Source: Candidatus Hydrogenedentota bacterium (lineage in GTDB: Bacteria; Hydrogenedentota; Hydrogenedentia; Hydrogenedentales; CAITNO01). Taken from it: a stretch of 33,542 bases of DNA. Positions 24,317 through 32,785 of the stretch are shown in pieces. A model generated the notes under the pieces. It saw only the letters and a list, made by a program, of their open reading frames with translations, ran no database searches and was not told where the DNA came from. The first letter of the stretch is position 1. Every line of letters begins with the position of its first letter. The stretch covers positions 1 to 33,542 of the forward strand of contig JAAYBJ010000123.1 in NCBI GenBank assembly GCA_012730105.1, given 5' to 3'. The translations under genes and the position numbers were made by a program.

Positions 24317-25252
24317 TTAAACAATACTTCCAGAACCCATCCCTGCTTTCAGGATCAGCAATTCGGCCAGCGGCCCGGCAATGTCCAGCCCGGTCTTTTG
24401 TTCAAACACGGCGAACATGGGCGAAGGATTACACTCGAGCACGCGAAAACCGTCTTTCCCGCGAATCAGATCCACACCGGTGAAGGCCATACCGCAGGCG
24501 CGGGAAGCCGTCACCGCAGCCCGTCTTTCTGCGACAGTCAGGCGAACCGGTGACACTTCACGCTCGTCCCGTCGGTAATCCACTTCTTCGGATCGGATTT
24601 CCGCGGCGGCAATGACACGCCCGCCGATCACGTAGGCGCGCACGGACACTCCTGCATAATATTCCTGAAACAAAACGGGGGCGAGTTTCAGCGCGTCCAG
24701 CCGTTCCCTGCTTAAATCCCGCGTTTCCAGCAGACGCACCGTGGCACCGCCGCTAAGCGGTTTATACACGCACGGCCCGACCGCCCGGGCGAAGGTGCGC
24801 ACTGCGGCAGGATCGTTGGTGGCCGTCCAGCGCGGCACCGGCAGTCCGGCATCCTGCAGCAGGCGCAACTGCCAAGGCTTACGGCTGTGCTGGCTGTTGG
24901 CTTCCAGGCTGTTTACAAATCGCACCCCTTGCCGTTCAAACGTCAGCAGCAGGGACTCAAGAAAAGAACGTTTTTCTTCACACTGCGCCAGAAAGCCACG
25001 CGGCCGTTCGGCCAGATCCTTTTCATTCCCGGGCATCAGGGGGTGGCATGCCAGGCCGCGCAGGTAGACCATTGTGGGTACGGAGAGTTCCCGGCTCCCC
25101 ATCCGGCAGATATCTTCACACTGTGACAACCGGGTCCGCCCCGGAAAGGCGGCCGTATCCAGGAACGAAAATATCGCCTTACGTTCCCGGAGCGCCTCCG
25201 CGGCGCGGCGCGCTTCGGCATCTTCCTTTCCGGCGACAATCAGAATGGACAT
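24317..25252 (-). CDS. ATP-grasp family ligase (RimK-like)
   Basis: 311 residues from ATG 25252, chosen because MSILIVAGKEDAEARRAAEAL is the natural first beta strand and helix; the frame opens at 25288. The order is an N-terminal Rossmann-like preATP-grasp region, then ATP-grasp elements: NSLEANSQHSRKPWQLRLLQ, the nucleotide-binding lysine in CVYKPLSGG, FQEYYAG with the hinge Gln-Glu, and the metal-binding end GVDLIRGKDGFRVLECNPSP with Glu and Asn. Relatives add amino acids to peptides or small molecules (RimK, GshB, CofF/MptN). No recognisable precursor peptide or partner is next to it, so the substrate is open. Divergent from the gene at 25482. Confidence 0.85.
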   Translation of the reverse strand: MSILIVAGKEDAEARRAAEALRERKAIFSFLDTAAFPGRTRLSQCEDICRMGSRELSVPTMVYLRGLACHPLMPGNEKDLAERPRGFLAQCEEKRSFLESLLLTFERQGVRFVNSLEANSQHSRKPWQLRLLQDAGLPVPRWTATNDPAAVRTFARAVGPCVYKPLSGGATVRLLETRDLSRERLDALKLAPVLFQEYYAGVSVRAYVIGGRVIAAAEIRSEEVDYRRDEREVSPVRLTVAERRAAVTASRACGMAFTGVDLIRGKDGFRVLECNPSPMFAVFEQKTGLDIAGPLAELLILKAGMGSGSIV

Positions 25253-25351
25253 GGCTTTTTCCGCCCCCGTTACCGGGCCCGAATCCAATTGGGAATCACG
25301 AACACCCGTTCATCAAGTGTAACACATTCGTTCCGCCAAGACGCCTGTTTC

Positions 25352-25380
25352 TTGATTCCCGGCGCCGGGTGAAGTATACT
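25352..25380 (+). promoter_or_regulatory. Candidate promoter with a palindrome in its spacer
   Basis: TTGATT (25352-25357), 17-nt spacer, TATACT (25375-25380), about 100 nt before ATG 25482. The spacer begins with the perfect 12-bp palindrome CCCGGCGCCGGG (25358-25369), a possible operator. Confidence 0.55.
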
Positions 25381-25481
25381 CATTTCCGATTTGCGCGCCG
25401 GCGGGGAGCCGGTTTACGAAATTGGTTGTTATCGTTTCCTTTACTTTTTGTCCTATCCGGACATGCCCGGGAGATTGTGTC

Positions 25482-26483
25482 ATGAAAAAAGGCTGTTTAA
25501 TTGTACTTGTCATACTGGCGGTGCTGCTGGCCGTGCTTGTCATCGGTGGCTTTGTCGCTTACAATATGGTAAATGAACGGGTGGGTTTGAGCCCGTCCCG
25601 CGTCATCAGCCATGAAGAACTGGTGGTGGGCGACACGCGCGTCCGCGCCGTGTTCAATCCCCTGTTGCTGGCGCCCTTCGCGGCCGATTACATTTCCCCC
25701 GAAATGAATCTACCGGTCAACGCGGAACAAGTCAAGCAATTGATGCCCTATGTCCTTCCCCGGGAAATTGCCCTGCTGGCACGCACCGACGTGCTCGGCC
25801 ACAAATTGAACCTGACCCTTTTCGCCAACGAACAGCGCGGCGGCAAATTCCTGAAGGAACAAATCAACCTCTCCCAGGCCCTTTCCCAGATAAAACAGAT
25901 CACCTGGACCGCCGAAGGGATCCAGCTGCCGGAACGGGGCAATCTCTTTGCGGAAGGCGCCATGGACATACCCGAGACCGTGGAGCAGGAGCTGCTTGAA
26001 TTATGGCCGACCGGCGCCAAAGAGGAGGCGGCCCGCATTGATGGCGGAAACCAGCTCGAGCTGGTGGTGGACAACCGCAACGGGGACATTCTGGCCATGG
26101 CGGCGGCTTTCACCCAGGCGGCCGGACAGAACTGGGAGCTGGTCCGGGGAAGCCAGTACGGCGCCACGGTCATCGGCATTGTCGAAAGTATTTACGTAGC
26201 CCGGCTCAAGGCAAACCTGACCGACAAGGACACGGCGGTGATTAACCTGCGCATTGATTCCGACGCGGAAAAGGGCCCCGGATTGCAGATGCTGATGGCC
26301 GGACTTGCCCTGCCGGCCCTGCGCGAAACGCTCAAAAAGAACTACAACCTTGATCTTGAGGGGGAACTGCCCTGGGATGCCGATCAAAACGCCGTTATCG
26401 GTGAATTAAGGCTGACCGGGCTGGAAGCCTTTATCCGGTCCAAAATCATCCAGGGTTCCGGGCCGGTTACTTCACCCGTATAG
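25482..26483 (+). CDS. Membrane-anchored protein of unknown function
   Basis: 333 residues from ATG 25482, which has GGGAG 8 nt upstream; the frame opens at 25422 but the longer form lacks a ribosome binding site. MKKGCLIVLVILAVLLAVLVIGGFVAYNMV is a single N-terminal transmembrane anchor, leaving about 300 residues outside the cytoplasm. The soluble part is mixed helix and strand with no cysteines and no motif I know: NPLLLAPFAADYISPEMNLP, LFANEQRGGKFLKEQINLSQ, QLELVVDNRNGDILAMAAAF. The alternating amphipathic strands might suggest a lipid-binding or LolA-like fold, but nothing in the sequence proves it. Its stop overlaps the convergent flavoprotein gene by 12 bases. Confidence 0.7.
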   Translation: MKKGCLIVLVILAVLLAVLVIGGFVAYNMVNERVGLSPSRVISHEELVVGDTRVRAVFNPLLLAPFAADYISPEMNLPVNAEQVKQLMPYVLPREIALLARTDVLGHKLNLTLFANEQRGGKFLKEQINLSQALSQIKQITWTAEGIQLPERGNLFAEGAMDIPETVEQELLELWPTGAKEEAARIDGGNQLELVVDNRNGDILAMAAAFTQAAGQNWELVRGSQYGATVIGIVESIYVARLKANLTDKDTAVINLRIDSDAEKGPGLQMLMAGLALPALRETLKKNYNLDLEGELPWDADQNAVIGELRLTGLEAFIRSKIIQGSGPVTSPV

Positions 26484-27047
26484 GCTTTTGGCCAGCCAGG
26501 CCAGGTTCCGCGCAAAATGGCACACCGTGTCGACGCCTTCGGCGTCTTCGGCCACTTCGCCCTGGAGCCGCCCGAAACCGATGTTCCAGTAGGAACTGCC
26601 CGGCACTACCATGTCCATGATCATGAACCAGAAGAGCAGCTGGGCCAGGGTGAAATTCTGTCCGGCCCGGCGCGCCACCACAATGGGACCGCCGAGCTTG
26701 CGTGAAAACACGTTGCCGTTGGCGCGGCCCACGTAGCCGGCGCGATCCAGCAGCGCCATCAGATCCGCCGTGGCCGAACCGAAATATACGGGGGAACCCA
26801 GCAGAATGATGTCGGCGGCGCGCATCTTGTCATAGACCTGCTGAAACGCGTCCTCCTGGATGATACAGGTGTTGTCACGGGTGTTGAAACAGGTGCCGCA
26901 GGCCTTGCAGGGCCTGATGGGGTTTTCCGCGAGCTGGATCAGCTCGCCGCTGATACCCGCCTCTTCCAGCACCTCAAGACAGGCGCGGAGCAGGGTGCTG
27001 GTATTGCCGTTGAGCCGCGCGCTTCCGTTAATGGCGACAGCATGCAT
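26472..27047 (-). CDS. Iron-sulfur flavoprotein / NADPH-dependent FMN reductase family
   Basis: 191 residues. AGGAGG stands 7 nt before ATG 27047. The N-terminal INGSARLNGNTSTLL is the FMN-phosphate loop of the flavodoxin-like fold. CKACGTCFNTRDNTC gives C-x2-C-x2-C-x6-C, the compact cysteine motif of iron-sulfur flavoproteins that bind [4Fe-4S]. LLGSPVYFGSATADLMALLDR is the second FMN-contact loop of the family. It starts 14 bases after metH ends, on the same strand, so co-transcription with metH is very likely. Inference: it may deliver electrons to MetH for reductive reactivation, in place of flavodoxin. Reasonable alternative: a general electron carrier or quinone reductase. Confidence 0.88.
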   Translation of the reverse strand: MHAVAINGSARLNGNTSTLLRACLEVLEEAGISGELIQLAENPIRPCKACGTCFNTRDNTCIIQEDAFQQVYDKMRAADIILLGSPVYFGSATADLMALLDRAGYVGRANGNVFSRKLGGPIVVARRAGQNFTLAQLLFWFMIMDMVVPGSSYWNIGFGRLQGEVAEDAEGVDTVCHFARNLAWLAKSLYG

Positions 27048-27061
27048 GACTGGTCCTCCTG

Positions 27062-30000
27062 TCACATATACCTTGCGTCCGGATGAAACGAAACAGCCGC
27101 AGCCGTTGTGCCCGTGGGCCGAAACTCGCCCGCATCGGTAACCTCGACGCCCAGCGCCGCGCCCGCATCCAGCGCTTCGAAAATCAGCGCATTCTGCATG
27201 ACGTCCTTCATACCCGGATACCCGGGCGACCAGCGCTGCCCGCAATCGGCGGCAACGCCCGCCGCCTCGCGCAACAGCCCGTGCAGGCAGTCGGCCATGT
27301 CTTCGGCAATGCGGTCGCTAAGCCCCTGCAGGAACAGGGCCGATTCAAAATCATCCTTGCTTTTGAAGATCTCGACCGCCGCTTCCACCTGCGGTCCGGC
27401 CGTGGTCAGTTGCAAGCCTATCATATCATACCCCCGCTCCCGGCGTGGCATGAAATATTGCGCGCCGGAAACCAGGTCTTCATTGCCTGCGCCGATAACC
27501 GTATTAAACGCGATCCGCACCAGCTCCCGTTCCGGATCGTCGGGATCGAGCACCACCACCCGGTCACCGTCACTATAACAGGGGAACAGCCCCATGACGC
27601 CCTGCGGCACCAGCCAGCCAGCCGCGTCGGCTTCACGCACCCATCGCTCCAGCAGGGCCTCCATCTCCTGGTCGCCCTGGCCGAAACGGCCGCGCCCCGC
27701 AGGCCCGCCGAATCGCCAGTTCAGGGAAAACAGGGTGTGCCGGTCAAGGCGGGAAGCGAATTCCGGCAGCGGGACACGGTGCACACGCCCGCGGAATCCC
27801 CGAATGTTGGAGCGGTCCAGCCCGTCATAGGCCACCCGGCGGCGTGGCAGCGTAGCGAGCAGATTCGCCTCCACCTCCTGGCGCCGCTGGGCCAGGCGAT
27901 ATTTGCGGATCAGCTTGCGCCGGTTGTCCTCGAAGAAGGCGGGGCCCGCACCGTCACCCTTTAGCTGGTTCATAATATTGACCCCGTCCATGGCGGTACG
28001 ACAATAGAACACATTGCCGCGCATCTGTTCGGGGTCCTCCCGCCCGGCCAGGGCCACGTAGGCGGCATGCCGGTCGCTCACCGGTGCGCCACCAATCAGC
28101 AAGGGCAGATCCAGCCCCTGTTCCTCCAGCATCTTCGACACGGTGATCATGTGGTTCGACGTCTGCACCAGCAGCGCCGACATGCCGATGGCGTCCGCCT
28201 TGTGCGCCACCGCGGCGTCGATAAACTGCTGTAGCGGCGTCATCACGCCCAGGTCAATCACTTTGTACCCGTAGTTTTCCAGCAGGGTGCGCGCCAGGTC
28301 TTTCCCGATGGAATGCACATCCTGGTACACTGTCCCCAAAACTACCACGCCCTTGTAGCGGATCTCCCCGGACAGCTCAGCGCCACTGTGGTTGTACAAG
28401 TACTGTTCAATGAACCCCATCACCTGGCGCATGACATCCGCCGAGCGCAGCAGGTGCGGCAGCGACACCTCCCCTTTAGCAAAACCATCGCCCAATTCCT
28501 GCATGGCCGCCATGAGCCGCTGATTCACGAAATCCAATGGTTCCCAGCGCTCCAGGGCGTCACGCACCTGCTCGACGATATGATCCTCGTAAATATAGGT
28601 ATGTCCCCGAAACTCGAACGCGCCCGGTTCCCGCTCCTTGTGGCCGTCCTTGATCTTTTCCGTAATCGCCGTGTCGGTGTCCAGCGTGTCGTACCGGACC
28701 TCGGCCTTTTTGGCGCCCCCCTTCTTGCTTTCGGCGATGCCCTCCAGTGTTTCAAAGGCTTCCATGTCATGCTCAAGGATTACGCGCAGGGCCAGCCGGT
28801 AGTGATCCGGGTCCAGGTCGGCCACGAAGAGGTAATGGTTTGGATTGATGATGGCGGCGTCCAGTCCGCGCTTGCGCGCTTCGTCGAGAAACACGGACGT
28901 GAGCACAAGCCGCATGTAGGGCTTGGCCGCGAGGCCATTGGTCAGGTTGCCCACGCCCAGGATGGTTTTCGCCCCGGGATACGTTTCCTTGGTTAGACGG
29001 ATACCTTCCAAGGTTTCCACGGCGAAATTGGCGTTCGGATCGCTTTCGGAACCGATGGGAAACACGTTCACATCCACAAAGATACGCTCAGACGCAATGC
29101 CATACCGTTCCCGGGCGCGATCCAGAATCCGCCCGGCCAGATCCAGCTTGTCAGGCGCCGTGGCCGCCGGGCCTTTCATATCCGTACACAGGGCAACGAA
29201 TACGGGATCGTGGCCGAGGGTCGCCTCGATGACCGCGTCCATTTTCAGCACACCCGGCGCCGTTTCCTCGAGGGAAATGGAATTGAGGATGGGACGGCCC
29301 GGGTATACCTTGACGGCTTCGGTCAGCGCGTCCACCTGGAACGAATCCAGGCTCATGGCGCCGGGAAAATCAATGGTCTGGCTGCGCACCACCTCGCGAA
29401 GGGTCTCCACCGTGTCCACCTGGTTGGAATCCATGCACACATCAATGATCTGGCAGCCCAGATCCCGCACCTGCTCACGCACCACCGCGTCAAGCACATC
29501 GTGGTTGATGCCCGTGTCGTTTTCTACGGCATCGCGCACCTTTTTCGAGCCCCGTATATTAAGCCGCTCCCCGAAGCGGATCAGGTTTTCCGCGCTGTCC
29601 AGGGCAATCGCCTCCTGGGGCCCGGAAACAAACACGGTCCGGGGCGGCGAACACGTTTTGGGAACGACTGATTTCAGCGCTTCCACCGTGCAGGCGATGT
29701 GCTCCGGCGTGGTGCCGCAGCAGCCGCCCACCACCCGCACGCCGAAGTCACGCACGAAATGTGTCAGGCTCTCGGCGAATCTTTCCGGAGGAAACTTGAA
29801 CACGGTTTTGCCCTGTTCGGATACGGGCAGCCCCGCATTGGGAACCACCGACACCGGTAACAGGGACAGGGCGCCCAGGCGCTCCGCCGTTTTCTCCATC
29901 AGATCGGGGCCGATGGAACAGTTGATGCCGAACACGTCCAACCCAATGCCCTGCACCGTGACCAGCGCCGCGTGGATATCCGTGTTGAACAGCTGCATCC

Positions 30001-30688
30001 GGCTGAACTGGTCCACCGTCACCTGGCCCATCACCGGCAGCATCCGGCCCCGCTCCTCCATAGCCCGGCGCGCGCCGAACACCCCCGCCTTCAGTTCCAG
30101 GATATCCTGCTGGGTCTCGAACAACAGCACGTCGGCGCCGCCGTCCAGCAACCCCAGCGCCTGCCGGTAAAAATTGTCCGCAATCGCGGCAAAGGACGTC
30201 CGCCGCAGGTTGGCCGTGGTGGCGGATATCACATGGTTGGAGGGCCCCAAAGAGCCCAGCACAAACAGATCCCGCCCGTCATAGCCGCTTTCTTCACGGT
30301 ACCGTTCAATCGCTTTGCAGGCCAGTTCGGCCGCACGCCGGCTCAGGTGATAGGACAGGCTGTCGGAATCGATCCCACGCAGTTCCAGGCCGTAGGGATT
30401 CGCCGCGAACTGGCTCGTGTTCAACAGGGAAAAGTCATACTCGGCCAGGCGCAGCGGCGAGGCCCCGAAAGTGTTGGTCTCCACCGCTTGCGCCCCAGCG
30501 CGCAAAAAGGCCAGGTGGATATCCACCACCGCCTCCGGAAGAGAAAAACACAGCAGGTCGCCCAGCATTCTAAAGGCCGGGCCGCCGTAAAAGCCGTCGT
30601 CAAGATCCAGCTTCTGTATCATGGTGCCCGTGGCCCCGTCAATGCACAACGGGCCCCGGCGCACCTGGTTTAAAAATTCGTGTGTCAT
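27062..30688 (-). CDS. metH: Cobalamin-dependent methionine synthase MetH
   Basis: 1208 residues with all four modules of the family. The homocysteine-binding domain carries the zinc ligands Cys257 (GINCSIGP), Cys323 and Cys324 (GGCCGTTP). The pterin-binding domain (about 350-640) contains NIRGSKKVRDAV and DVCMDSNQVDT. The B12 domain has the cap followed by D-x-H-x-x-G in DVHSIGKD with cobalt ligand His792. The activation domain ends the protein with the AdoMet motif RWSPGYPG. It transfers a methyl group from methyltetrahydrofolate to homocysteine through cobalamin in the cytoplasm. AAGGA lies 5 nt before the ATG. Followed 14 bases later by the iron-sulfur flavoprotein and preceded by the metB-like gene on the same strand. 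No cobalamin or SAM riboswitch is recognised upstream. Confidence 0.97.
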   Translation of the reverse strand: MTHEFLNQVRRGPLCIDGATGTMIQKLDLDDGFYGGPAFRMLGDLLCFSLPEAVVDIHLAFLRAGAQAVETNTFGASPLRLAEYDFSLLNTSQFAANPYGLELRGIDSDSLSYHLSRRAAELACKAIERYREESGYDGRDLFVLGSLGPSNHVISATTANLRRTSFAAIADNFYRQALGLLDGGADVLLFETQQDILELKAGVFGARRAMEERGRMLPVMGQVTVDQFSRMQLFNTDIHAALVTVQGIGLDVFGINCSIGPDLMEKTAERLGALSLLPVSVVPNAGLPVSEQGKTVFKFPPERFAESLTHFVRDFGVRVVGGCCGTTPEHIACTVEALKSVVPKTCSPPRTVFVSGPQEAIALDSAENLIRFGERLNIRGSKKVRDAVENDTGINHDVLDAVVREQVRDLGCQIIDVCMDSNQVDTVETLREVVRSQTIDFPGAMSLDSFQVDALTEAVKVYPGRPILNSISLEETAPGVLKMDAVIEATLGHDPVFVALCTDMKGPAATAPDKLDLAGRILDRARERYGIASERIFVDVNVFPIGSESDPNANFAVETLEGIRLTKETYPGAKTILGVGNLTNGLAAKPYMRLVLTSVFLDEARKRGLDAAIINPNHYLFVADLDPDHYRLALRVILEHDMEAFETLEGIAESKKGGAKKAEVRYDTLDTDTAITEKIKDGHKEREPGAFEFRGHTYIYEDHIVEQVRDALERWEPLDFVNQRLMAAMQELGDGFAKGEVSLPHLLRSADVMRQVMGFIEQYLYNHSGAELSGEIRYKGVVVLGTVYQDVHSIGKDLARTLLENYGYKVIDLGVMTPLQQFIDAAVAHKADAIGMSALLVQTSNHMITVSKMLEEQGLDLPLLIGGAPVSDRHAAYVALAGREDPEQMRGNVFYCRTAMDGVNIMNQLKGDGAGPAFFEDNRRKLIRKYRLAQRRQEVEANLLATLPRRRVAYDGLDRSNIRGFRGRVHRVPLPEFASRLDRHTLFSLNWRFGGPAGRGRFGQGDQEMEALLERWVREADAAGWLVPQGVMGLFPCYSDGDRVVVLDPDDPERELVRIAFNTVIGAGNEDLVSGAQYFMPRRERGYDMIGLQLTTAGPQVEAAVEIFKSKDDFESALFLQGLSDRIAEDMADCLHGLLREAAGVAADCGQRWSPGYPGMKDVMQNALIFEALDAGAALGVEVTDAGEFRPTGTTAAAVSFHPDARYM

Positions 30689-30744
30689 GGCTTCCTTAAA
30701 TGATCAACATCCAGCCTAAAAATGTCGGTATCGCTATCATATGA

Positions 30745-31076
30745 ATTTCGGGGACAGTACAACCAGCATGTTCCGCGCTCTAAGTCCTTTTTGAACAGAA
30801 GGTGGGGCAGACATTCCTCTCTGCCCGGCAAAAGAATGGCAGACAGGAATGTCTGCCCCACCTTCTTCTTGTTTCTCGAAACTAGACGTCAACGCAGGCG
30901 TTGAACAAAACCCGGGAAGTGTTTTAAAAGTATGTTGTTCACACTTCAGTGTGCCGGGCGCAGCATATCACCCTTTGGTTTCATTTGTACGCCTGGCACG
31001 CTAAAGCGTGAACAACGTACTTATTTTCAACGTTTAGGATGAATCCCTAGGGCTCTTAAAGCATTGTCCCCGAAAT
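30745..31076. repeat. Composite inverted-repeat element between metB-like gene and metH
   Basis: Outer arms ATTTCGGGGACA (30745-30756) and TGTCCCCGAAAT (31065-31076) bound three nested parts. First, a long hairpin with a perfect 22-bp stem (30797-30818 with 30845-30866, core GGTGGGGCAGACATTCC), extended by TCTGCC/GGCAGA. Second, an imperfect inverted repeat of about 27 bp at 30932-30958 and 30991-31017 around GTTGTTCAC. Third, inside this, the small hairpin CACGCT…AGCGTG. No protein is encoded. The left arm comes within about 60 nt of the metH start, so it may overlap the metH promoter (weak TTGTAC-15-TATGAT at 30736-30762, minus strand). Confidence 0.75.
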
Positions 31077-31098
31077 ATTCCTTGGCCCGGAGGCACGG

Positions 31099-32307
31099 TC
31101 ACTTCACGCGCAGGGCCTGGTCCAGGTCGGCAATGATATCGGAGGCGTCCTCGATGCCCACGGCCAGACGCAACAGCGTGTCGGTAATGCCCAGGTCATA
31201 GCGCTGCTTGCGGTTCAGATTGTAATAGCTGACCATGGCCGGATGGGTAATCAGGGTCTCCACCCCGCCCAGGCTGGGCGCGATGTAACAGAGTTTCAGC
31301 CGGTCGAGGAAGGCCTTGGCGTCCTTCAGCGCCCCTTTGATGTCGAAGGAAATCACGCCGCCGAAACCGCTCATCTGGGCCTTGGCGATTTCATAATGGG
31401 GATGGCTCTCCAGGCCGGGGTAATAGACCCGTTTTACCCGGGGATGGGCTTCCAGGAAACGGGCCACCTCCATCCCGGTCTGGTTGTGCTTCTCCATGCG
31501 CAACGCGAAGGTTTTCATGCCGCGCAGCAACAGGTAACAGCAATGGGGGTCGATCACGCCGCCGATGGCTTTGTGCAGGGCGCGAATCTCCTCGATCAGC
31601 TCCGTCTTGCCCAGCACCGCGCCCGCGAGAATGTCGTTATGGCCCGCCAGGTACTTCGTCGCGCTGTGCAGCACGATATCGATGCCGTAATCGAAGGGAC
31701 ACTGGTTATAGGGCGTGCTAAAGGTCGCGTCGATCAGGGTCAGCAGTTTGTAGCGCCGGCCCAGGTCGTGCAGCCGTTCCAGGTCGAAGATGTTCAGGTA
31801 CGGGTTGGTGGGCGATTCGCTCACGATAAAACGGGTGTTCGGGCGAATGGACTTTTCGAGCAGCGCGTAATCGCCGAAGGGGACAATGGTGCAGTCCACC
31901 CCGAAACGCTGCAGGTAGGAACTGCAGAACTCCAGCGTCTTTTTGTACGCGTCATCGGTGATGATGATGTGGTCGCCGCTGCTTACCAGCGCGAGGATTG
32001 TCGTTGTGATCGCGCTCATGCCCGAACTGAAAATGACGCAGTCCTCTGCCCGGCACATCATCGCCAGCCGGTCCTCCGCCACCTTTTCCGTTGGGTTGCC
32101 GTAGCGCCCGTATTCAAAATGGGCGTGGCCGTGACGCGTGTACGCCTCGATATGCTTGCTGTCCTTAAAGGCATAGGTCGACGTCTGCACGATCGGCGTC
32201 GTCACGGAATCGGCATAGCGAAAGCGCTCTTCGCCCGCGTGCACCGAAACCGTGGATATGCCCTTGCCCGGCGCTTTCCGGGCAGGCGATGCTTTGGATT
32301 TCTTCAT
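31099..32307 (-). CDS. metB: Cys/Met-metabolism PLP enzyme, cystathionine gamma-synthase type
   Basis: 402 residues. PLP-dependent fold type I of the cystathionine gamma-synthase/gamma-lyase group. Lys218 in SATKYLAGHND forms the Schiff base, Asp193 in LIDATFSTP contacts the pyridine nitrogen, Tyr67-Gly-Arg69 in FEYGRYGNPT binds the phosphate of the neighbouring subunit, SSGMSAI supplies the phosphate loop, and SLGGVETLITHPA is near the substrate site. GAGG precedes the ATG by 5 nt. Within this family synthase, gamma-lyase and O-acetylhomoserine sulfhydrylase are hard to separate by eye; the metH neighbour favours a role in making homocysteine/methionine, hence metB as the likely name. Reaction: joins cysteine with an activated homoserine. 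Confidence 0.88.
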   Translation of the reverse strand: MKKSKASPARKAPGKGISTVSVHAGEERFRYADSVTTPIVQTSTYAFKDSKHIEAYTRHGHAHFEYGRYGNPTEKVAEDRLAMMCRAEDCVIFSSGMSAITTTILALVSSGDHIIITDDAYKKTLEFCSSYLQRFGVDCTIVPFGDYALLEKSIRPNTRFIVSESPTNPYLNIFDLERLHDLGRRYKLLTLIDATFSTPYNQCPFDYGIDIVLHSATKYLAGHNDILAGAVLGKTELIEEIRALHKAIGGVIDPHCCYLLLRGMKTFALRMEKHNQTGMEVARFLEAHPRVKRVYYPGLESHPHYEIAKAQMSGFGGVISFDIKGALKDAKAFLDRLKLCYIAPSLGGVETLITHPAMVSYYNLNRKQRYDLGITDTLLRLAVGIEDASDIIADLDQALRVK

Positions 32308-32417
32308 GAATACCTCGACTCACATCAAGTTTACAGCGGCGCGCCCGTCCAGACCCATAGGGCAACACCGCGGAAAAGGGCCGGAAACAGGACTGAAACA
32401 GGTAATTATTCCCTATC

Positions 32418-32447
32418 AGTATACATCCCGCAGCCCACGGATGCCAA
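32418..32447 (-). promoter_or_regulatory. Candidate promoter for the metB-like gene
   Basis: On the minus strand, TTGGCA (32442-32447), 18-nt spacer, TATACT (32418-32423). The leader would be about 100 nt. No riboswitch is recognised in it. Confidence 0.6.
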
Positions 32448-32518
32448 ATAGATGCAGGGAGAGCATCACGCATTCTCAAACTGTAACATGCCCACGCGCG
32501 AACCCGTTCTGGTAAAAG

Positions 32519-32680
32519 TCCCAACAAAATCTTCAGGATGATCCCGCAGGGATTCAGGCCGTTAGCCGGTAGTTAAGCGCAACGACACCACCTCTGCTAA
32601 CAATCCCAACAAAATCTCCGGAAGAATCCCGGCAGGGATTCAAGCCATTAGCCGGTGGTTGAGCGCAGCGATACCACCGG
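32519..32680. repeat. Two tandem copies of an approximately 74-nt dispersed repeat
   Basis: Copy 1 (32519-32592) and copy 2 (32604-32680) share TCCCAACAAAATCT, GCAGGGATTCA, GTTAGCCGGT or ATTAGCCGGT, AGCGCA and ACCACC with a few substitutions. The end of copy 2 is read in one frame as VERSDTTG, a phrase I recall from spurious ORFs over intergenic repeats. Non-coding. Confidence 0.75.
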
Positions 32681-32700
32681 ACCTAGCCCCCCATCAGGTC

Positions 32701-32750
32701 CATCCCGGCAGGGATGGAGGAATCGTTTTGCCTTCATCCCTGCCGGGATG
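32701..32750. repeat. Perfect 16-bp inverted repeat beside the CRISPR array
   Basis: CATCCCGGCAGGGATG (32701-32716) and CATCCCTGCCGGGATG (32735-32750) are exact reverse complements, 18-nt loop. Each arm is itself nearly palindromic, so a cruciform is possible. Confidence 0.85.
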
Positions 32751-32785
32751 ATGACACAAAACCATCTTCAATCGGTGGTGTCGCT

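Noticed and set aside
28923-30170. 415-codon open frame on the plus strand, plus a neighbour at 29972-30673
   Set aside because: Antisense to metH; Ser/Arg-rich composition of a shadow frame.
30689-30760. Cobalamin or SAM riboswitch upstream of metH
   Set aside because: The gap to the composite repeat is only about 56 nt and no conserved B12-box or S-box words are present.
31243-32451. 402-codon open frame on the plus strand
   Set aside because: Antisense to the PLP enzyme, whose active-site residues are all present.
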